From: Mesostigma viride
Taxonomy: Eukaryota; Streptophyta; Mesostigmatophyceae; Mesostigmatales; Mesostigmataceae
NCBI GenBank assembly: GCA_009746045.1
Contig: RPFO01001598.1
Location: 813,727 to 877,726, forward strand
Length of the DNA stretch: 64,000 nucleotides
Reading direction: 5' to 3'
The position numbers and the translations under genes are program-made. Positions 58,088 to 64,000 of the stretch are shown in pieces. Below the pieces are notes generated by a model, which worked only from the letters and a program-made list of their open reading frames with translations, did not search any database and had not been told where the DNA came from. Each line of letters starts with the position of its first letter. Position 1 is the first letter of the stretch.

Positions 58088-59449
58088 CTAGTCTGAGGTG
58101 GCAGGAGGGGGCTGCCAGGGCTTGTGGTCAACGTGGATGACCGCCCCCCTCCAGTATACCGGCTTCCCCCTTGCGCTCTGCCGGAGCTGAAGGTAGGTCG
58201 GCCATAGCTCGCGTCGCCGCTGTTGCTGGGCCAGGGTCAAGTCGTCGTCCAGCGTGAACCGAGTCTCCGAGAGCTTCTTGCGGCATTTAAGGAACGCCAG
58301 CTTGTCCGCCATGTACTTAAAGGTGAGGAGCACGGGTGCCGGGCCAGCCTTCCCCCGCGCGCGGGGGAGCTGGCGGACAGCCGACATGTCCAGCTCACCA
58401 GTGAGTAACATGGGGGCAAGAATGGCGCGCTTAAATGCCTCAAGAAGGCTCGTGGAGGTCTCACCTGCCGGCTGGTCGAAGTGCTTGACGATGACATTGT
58501 GGCTGCGCCGGGCGATGTCGGCTTCCTCGCGAAGGTCGAGGGCTTGTTGCTTGAGTTGTGCCGAGATGGTGGAGGTGGTGGAGGTGGTGTGCTGCTTAAG
58601 CAAGTCCGCCCAGGTGGAGGGAGCATCGCCGGCCGAGCCAGCAGGCGCCGGCTGGGCGGCGATGTCCTTCACCGCCTGGGCGGTGAGGCCGGCGGTGTCA
58701 TGCAAGCTCTCAAGGGCGTTGGCGGTGGCTTGAAGGCGTTGGTCGAGGTCGAGGAGCTGGGCTTTGATGTCGGCAGTGGAGGCAGAAATGGCAGTGGAGG
58801 TGGAGGCGGCGGCGGTGGAAATGTGAGGAAGTTCAGCAGTCAGCGTGCCGCCGATTGCTGCTATGTCGGCAGCAAGGGGGGTCACGTGCTGCTGAAAGGC
58901 TTCCGCGAGGATGGAACGGAATGCGGGGGCGGAGATGGATGGAGCCCAGATCTCGGCGTCAGAGCGCTGGAGAAGGGAGTTGAGGATGGCGTGCTGGAGA
59001 TGGGGGCGGAAGCTGCCGATCAGCCCGTAGATGTTGGCCCAGCGGCGGCCGTCCGGGGCGAGGAGGCGATTGGTGGAGTAGAGATGGAGGCACAGGTCGT
59101 TAAGCGAAGCGTAATCCCCGAAGAAGATGCAGCGCATAGCATCGGTCGGAGAAATGGTGGCCCAGTCGTAATCTGCGACCTTGAAAGGCCGGGGACGAAA
59201 GCTCGGTTCTGTGTATTGGGGGCGTGAAGACCCTCCTGTGTCGTCGGCTGGGCGGGTGCGCTTGGGGTCAGGCGATGCAGATGGCGAGGCGTTAAGCCCG
59301 GGGGGTTGCGGGACGACCACCAGTGCACGACTAGTGTCATCGCCGCCTGCCGGACCTGATGGCGAAGCTGCAGCCGGAGCTGCAGACGTATTGTCATTGC
59401 CGAGCGCAGCCGCCAGGCTGCGTTGCGTCGGGGCGCGTTTGTTCGCCAT
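58088..59449 (-). CDS. ORF1-a: LINE-type ORF1 protein, copy 2, intact
   Basis: 453 residues, uninterrupted, starting MANKRAPTQRSLAAALGNDN (compare MSKRLSTQRSLAAAL in copy 1). Shared blocks: QHVTPLAADIAAIGGTLTAE, QAVKDIAAQPAPAGSAGDAP, LLKQHTTSTTSTISAQLKQ, RSHNVIVKHF (RRM-like start), LPRARGKAGPAPVLLTF and FTLDDDLTLAQQQRRREL. Residues about 60-160 differ most between copies. It has the same predicted RNA-binding role as copy 1. The second LINE insertion (57203-58077) is next to its stop codon, so the original 3' UTR continues at 57187 and below. Confidence 0.8.
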   Translation of the reverse strand: MANKRAPTQRSLAAALGNDNTSAAPAAASPSGPAGGDDTSRALVVVPQPPGLNASPSASPDPKRTRPADDTGGSSRPQYTEPSFRPRPFKVADYDWATISPTDAMRCIFFGDYASLNDLCLHLYSTNRLLAPDGRRWANIYGLIGSFRPHLQHAILNSLLQRSDAEIWAPSISAPAFRSILAEAFQQHVTPLAADIAAIGGTLTAELPHISTAAASTSTAISASTADIKAQLLDLDQRLQATANALESLHDTAGLTAQAVKDIAAQPAPAGSAGDAPSTWADLLKQHTTSTTSTISAQLKQQALDLREEADIARRSHNVIVKHFDQPAGETSTSLLEAFKRAILAPMLLTGELDMSAVRQLPRARGKAGPAPVLLTFKYMADKLAFLKCRKKLSETRFTLDDDLTLAQQQRRRELWPTYLQLRQSARGKPVYWRGAVIHVDHKPWQPPPATSD

Positions 59450-59918
59450 ATATTGCGTTTTAGATTCGGAAAATTATATCAGCATGTGCGTCTTAGAAAG
59501 ACGAAGCGATAGTGATATTCACGGCTAAATTCGGTGCTCAAACGTGAAAGTTATGAGCTCCGACAGCCATGGCTACCTCTTGGCCGGAATTTCGCGCTTG
59601 GCTCATTAACCAGCCATAGCCTTAGCTTATAGTCCTTGAACAGCCATGCTACGTCCTGGCTATGATCAGATTACTTGCCCACGCTCCTTGTTATGCCGTG
59701 CTCACATGGGTCTTATTGCACCCACAGATTGCCGGATCGTTAGCGTGTCCGTTTAGCTAGCGTGCCCGAATGCAGCTGTGGCATGCCTTAGGCATGAGGG
59801 AGACTGGGGGTCTCTGCCGGTCTGCCCTTTCTCCTGTTGTGCACACACAGGGATTAAAAGCACTTCGGTGCTCCGTGACCCCCCAACGGGAGCACGTTAA
59901 TTAATTAATTAATTAATG
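59450..59918 (-). repeat. 'A' module as 5' leader of ORF1-a copy 2, with (TTAA)n
   Basis: Minus: (TTAA)n 59918-59897, hairpin 59895-59868, then AAGTGCTTTTAATCCCTG, GTGGGTGCAATAAGACCCAT, GAGCGTGGGCAAGTA and CAGGACGTAGCATGGCTG, as at 32727-33057. The last 150 bases before the ATG differ from copy 1. Confidence 0.85.
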
Positions 59919-59934
59919 ACTTCCTGGGGCCTCA

Positions 59935-60316
59935 ATTTGTATGCATGAGGACTGCAGATTCGCTGCTCCATTTCGGAAACTTGTACTGTGTTGAGCAGGG
60001 CCACCTCCCTTGAAATTGCGCCCGCACCATGATGCGGAGAGAGCGCTCTGTGGCCTGCCCGCTTGGGCAGTGAGAAAAGCTAGGGCGCGCCCTCCCTCCT
60101 CATTGTGTATAGCGGTTGATTGCCATGGAGGCCATTGTAACATGTGGGACCACCATCCAGGTTATGAGCACAAGGCCATGGATGGTGAAAATGTTGCATG
60201 CATTCCTGCACATGTGGTTTGGTTTGTTAGGTGAATAATATGATTCAGGAACAGGCAAGCAATCGCAACAGGTAGAACCACCATGGAGTCTATTAGCATG
60301 CACACCTGCACGTATC
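59935..60316. other. Intergenic stretch with dispersed repeat copy 2
   Basis: 60025-60130 repeats the block seen at 23930-24040. The remainder is the 3' flank of the MED1-like gene, with no coding signal. Confidence 0.55.
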
Positions 60317-63300
60317 CTACGCCTTGGTACTGGCGGCCTGGCTGGTAATCTTGTTGATTATGAGGTACAACGAGCGTGGGATCGACCGGCTGACAGTCAG
60401 CAGCCTGGTCGCATACAAATCCGAGCACAATCGCAGCGGCGTGTGCGGGGGGTCCATAAACCCACATGCCCCAATACACCCGGACCCTACCCCAGGCACG
60501 CTACCGCTCCCAACCACCTCGCCCAAGCTCCCATCATCCTCGCTGACATCCTTGCCCGCGCTGCTGCTGCTCTGCCCATGCGGCGCCCCCGCCCCGGTCG
60601 CCGTGCCAGCCAGGGCGACCCCTGGCGTCGGTGGTGGCACGCCACCACAACCACCATGGCCCGGTGCGAACAGGGCCGCTCTCAGGTGCCCCCCTGGGAA
60701 TACGCGTATGTGCAGGCAGGCCATGCCCATGAGGTCGGCGCCAGGGAGGCAGAAGTACACCAGGATGGCCTCGTGAGCGTGCGCAACGATCTCGAACGAG
60801 TGCACGCTGCCGCATGCCACATCCCCACTGGCGTCCGCCCCCTCGGGCAACTGCCTAGGGTCCAACGTGACCCCCCTTCCCACCCCCTTTGTTGGAAGCT
60901 CCTCCCGAGCTCGCTTGCGCGCGTGGGTGCGGCTGGGACCCACCGCCCCACTGCCCCCTCCCTCGCCGGGGAAACAGCTCCGCAGCAGCTCGTTGAAGAG
61001 CAGCACCTGCTGCAGCGTGCGAAGCGTGGGGACCAGCTGGTGCGCGCTGGACACGGGGAGGTGCGAGACCACCACCCCGCGCGGGCACGACGGGGCGCCC
61101 TCCAGCACGCATGAGTACAGGTGGTGCACGCCCCTGCGCACTGGAACCAGGGACTCCACACGCACGCCGTCGGTGCCACCGCAGCGGGTGCCAGCAGAGA
61201 GACCACCGCCACCGCCCCGTGCGCTGCCACCCAATGCGTCGCCCCCGAACAGCAGTTCCCAGAAACTGGCAAACTCAGGCCGCAAGGGGAGCAGGACCGG
61301 GAGCCGGGGCGCGTGGGGGGTGCCCCCCGCCACCCCCCTGCTTGGGGCCGGGCCGAGCGCCAGTATCTGCGTGAGCGCGTTGGCCGTCATGACCACTGGC
61401 GGACGCAACCTCACCATCACCAGCTGGCTCTTTCGAGATGGTGACGGGAGAGGCAGCGGGGGCCGGTGCCACAGGCTGGCCCCGCCGGACGATGACACTG
61501 CCGACATGGGCGTGTCAGGCACCGGGTTGGGCACCCCTCCCTGGACCATGGACCCAGGGGGGGGGTCCATCCCTGGCACCGCCGGGGTGACCGCGACGAC
61601 CGTCCCATCGGCGCCCGGCGGGGGGTCCGTCCGGCCCATGACGACGGTGCTGGCATCTGCGCCGCTGGTAAGGTCGTCCTCGCACGTCACAAACGCGCGG
61701 AAAAAGGGGGCAGTAGTACCTGCGGCGGCCCCCCCAACACCAGAGGCTTCTTGGGAACGCGCGCAAGTCACCACCCCCTGGCCGTTAGGGGTGTCACAAT
61801 CATAGCCCCCCCCCCCTTGCGTTCTCCATGCAGCATCCGGTCCCTCCTCCATGGCCAGGGACAACACCGCGTCCGCGAGGCGGTCCTCCCACAGCTGCAG
61901 CTGGCCGACCGACGAGTCTACGCTGCTGACGCACGCAGAGGAAGGGAACGCGCCACCTGTCGCCGCCGCAGCGCCCGTGCCGTCATGTCTCCCTTGTGCG
62001 GCCGAGCGCGACGCGCCAGGTGTCAGCGCCTCACCGCCGCAGCTTCGGTAGTACGCCAGAATCAGCACACCGCTGCCAGGGTGCAGTGAGGCGAGCCGCT
62101 CGGCCCAGGGCTCGTTGTTCGCAGCCGCATCACGCTCGACCTCGGGCGTCGGCGCGGTGGCGTGCGACGGTGGCCCCCCAGGTGTGAAGGAGACCAGCGG
62201 TGTGAGCTGGCGCTCTAGGCTGGCCAGGCGGTGCCTGCCGTGCTTCCCGGGGGCCTGCGAGGGTTGGGCACACACAGACAGCACACATGAATCCACTTGC
62301 TCAACGCATGCATGCCTGGGGAGTCATGGAGCATTTATGGTGCCTCTGCCAGCAGCGAGGGGTTGGACGACACACAGTCTATTTGGCATCACCAGGACAG
62401 AGCCCCTCCATTCCCCCCCCCGCCGGCCCCCCCCCCTCCCCCGCCCATGAAGAATCCCAAATCAATGGATCCACGCGTTCACAGGAGTGGGAAGAACACC
62501 AGGTCAAACCGCCAAGGCCACTGCCACCACACGCCACGCCGAATAGAGGAGTGAAGCATCAGGGAATACAAATTCCACGGATTAGTCTTCCGGGAGATAC
62601 AACTCCCAGGAATCCACCCAGGAATCCCCCCAGGAGTCCTGTTCGTCCACAGCTCGTTCATGGCATGCAAACCATATGCACATACCATGTCGGCCAGCAC
62701 CACGGCGCCCCGCATGAGCCGCACCAGCTCATCATGCTGGCCCTGCGCCACCAGCTGTGTGGCCGCGTGGCTCATCTCGGCGTCCAGCACCCACTCGAGG
62801 GCGTTTGCCAGAGTGACGGGCGACCGGTCCACCGGGTCTGTCTCATCCATCTCGGCGGACAGCTGTGCAGCTCCCTTGACCGCCCTGAAGAACCATGACG
62901 CCTGGATGCTGCTGGATCTATGGCTGGACCGGCCAGCTGCGCCATCTTCAGCCACATGAATAGTCAGGCGAGTGTTATCGGCCGTTAATGTCACCGTGGC
63001 CGCCTGCCGCTCCTCCAGTCTCCAGTCATGGGATCGCACCAACGGCAGCAAGCTGTCCGCCAGCTTTTGCAAGGCATTCACCTCGGCACCTCTGACCGTG
63101 CTTCCATCCGCTATGGATTGCGGCTTCTGGTCTTCGGCGGTGGCCTCGCGCAGTTGCGCATGGAAGCGTGACACCTGTTGGCTGACCGCAGACAAGTCCC
63201 GTTGCAGCGCTAGGTACCTGCACATTCATGCCCAGGAGAACCATCGGGCGACCAATGCTCTTCTGTTAGCTAATTGCAGGAGCAGCGCGTTGGCCGGTAA

Positions 63301-63625
63301 GGAAACCCTAAGAAAGCATTGTGAATAGCGTGCGCCAATACGCAAACTTCTGATGCCTCGGAGGAAAGTCAGCCTACCTGTTAACAATACTGGGGTCTAC
63401 AACCTTCCAAGCGCGGTACTGTTCTACAACCACACGAATCGCGGATATACTCTCTAAGAACTCGGCCTTGTCGTTGAGCACATCTCTTCCTGCACAGCCA
63501 TGCAACCTGCCACAGTCCCCAGTGGCGTCCTCAATGCCCAGGGCGCTGCTAACCTTGGCTAACAGCACCCTGACATCCCGTAGCACCGGGTGTGTCATTG
63601 GAGAAAGCGCAAAAGACCTTTCCAC
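60317..63625 (-). CDS. MED1: Mediator subunit 1-like gene (three exons)
   Basis: Mediator bridges transcription factors and RNA polymerase II in the nucleus. Minus exons: 63625-63378, 63217-62696, 62254-60317, joining in phase (AG|G TAC; ATG|GCC), about 902 residues. Blocks in animal MED1 order: TVTLTADNTRLTIHVAEDG (animal ECYITSDMFYVEVQL), HDELVRLMRG, KHGRHRLASLERQLTPLV (animal KMYLALQSLEQDL), GVLILAYYRSCG (LKYYVSP), SQLVMVRLRPPVVMTANAL (ACFFLKFPQPIPVSRAFV), VVVSHLPVSSAHQLVPTLRT then VLLFNELLRSCF (VSKITFQHPGRVPLILNLIRHQVAYNTLIGSC), SFEIVAHAHEAILVYFCLPG (FEVCPLSESRFSVSFQHP), and DLYATRLLTVSRSIP (DDFIAKVVQRCMSIP). It stops there, without the long disordered animal tail. Long Gly/Pro/Ser inserts lie in exon 3. 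The start is uncertain: ATG at 63625 or an upstream exon (MLVDMLDRFRYCRKTAF at 63738) that resembles the MED1 N-terminus. Confidence 0.72.
62255..62695 (-). other. MED1-like intron 2
   Basis: 441-bp intron with donor ATG|GTATGT and acceptor CCCTCGCAG. The overlapping open frames across it are read-through of the flanking exons. Confidence 0.7.
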
Positions 63626-63816
63626 CCTACCGCAGCTACTTCAAGGAACCGCTTTTCTCATGGTTATGCCAGCAAATTGCGGTTTTCAAACGCCGTCTTG
63701 CGGCAATACCGAAACCGGTCCAACATGTCCACCAACATTTTAGTTAATAATAATTACTCGTTTGTTTACTGGCACCAAACTATTTCACTAATTGCTCGTT
63801 TGTTTCCAGTCTTGCT

Positions 63817-64000
63817 GCTGATTCATCAAAGAGGGGGCTCAACTGCTCCTATTCGGGCCAGGATGAAGAAAACTCTTGTGCGGGGGCGAGTGCGGAGGTC
63901 CGGCGCACTACCGCACTTGCAGTTTCAGCACCCAAAGCGCTGCGCCGACGAGGAGCATTGCGCGCCAGCCTACGGCCCTACGCGCCTGTGTCCATGTTTG
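63817..64000 (+). CDS. Possible start or internal exon of another plus-strand gene (partial)
   Basis: After a fair acceptor (TTGTTTCCAG, AG at 63818-63819) two plus frames stay open to the window edge; one begins MKKTLVRGRVRRSGALPHL. The GC content rises as in exons elsewhere. Family not recognised and frame undecided. It would be divergent from the MED1-like gene. Confidence 0.25.

Overview
This window looks like nuclear DNA from a green alga, most likely a chlorophyte. The supporting signs are a long gene with many GT-AG introns, GC-rich exons beside AT-richer introns, a TGTAA motif downstream of the first gene's stop codon, and captured exons of a ciliary protein gene. The lineage is inferred, not proven. 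There are no bacterial-style operons, rRNA genes or CRISPR arrays.

Layout. (1) Positions 1-30659, plus strand: the 3' part of an inositol 1,4,5-trisphosphate receptor (ITPR) gene, with about 27 exons. It reads through RIH, central, RIH-associated, six-segment channel and C-terminal zinc/coiled-coil regions. The ligand-binding N-terminus lies left of the window. Introns hold small hairpin repeats, a MITE-like element, a G-run tract and a dispersed repeat. (2) Positions 31.3-37.25 kb and 46.37-60.0 kb: a nest of non-LTR retrotransposon modules punctuated by (TTAA)n tracts. They comprise two intact ORF1 proteins of one family (ORF1-a), several broken copies of a second family (ORF1-b), one endonuclease/reverse-transcriptase ORF2 with two compensating frameshifts, and a truncated copy of a second, restriction-like-endonuclease retroelement with a 15-bp target duplication. 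Both ORF1 families and ORF2 share leader and tail modules, used in opposite orientations. (3) Positions 37253-46369: a 9.1-kb element with perfect 29-bp terminal inverted repeats, inserted into an ORF1-a copy. It carries an unrecognised minus-strand coding region, two spliced exons matching the ciliary protein CFAP299, a poly-glutamine ORF and several satellite-like arrays. (4) Positions 47464-49170: a piggyBac-like TTAA/CCCC element sitting inside a dispersed repeat that also occurs in an ITPR intron. (5) Positions 60317-63625, minus strand: a three-exon gene resembling Mediator subunit 1 (MED1). (6) The last 200 bases may hold the start of another plus-strand gene.

The two host genes (ITPR for intracellular calcium release, MED1-like for transcription) are unrelated. 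They are separated by about 30 kb of nested mobile DNA in which insertion order can be read from interrupted copies. Frameshifts in several ORFs could be decay or consensus errors in the assembly.
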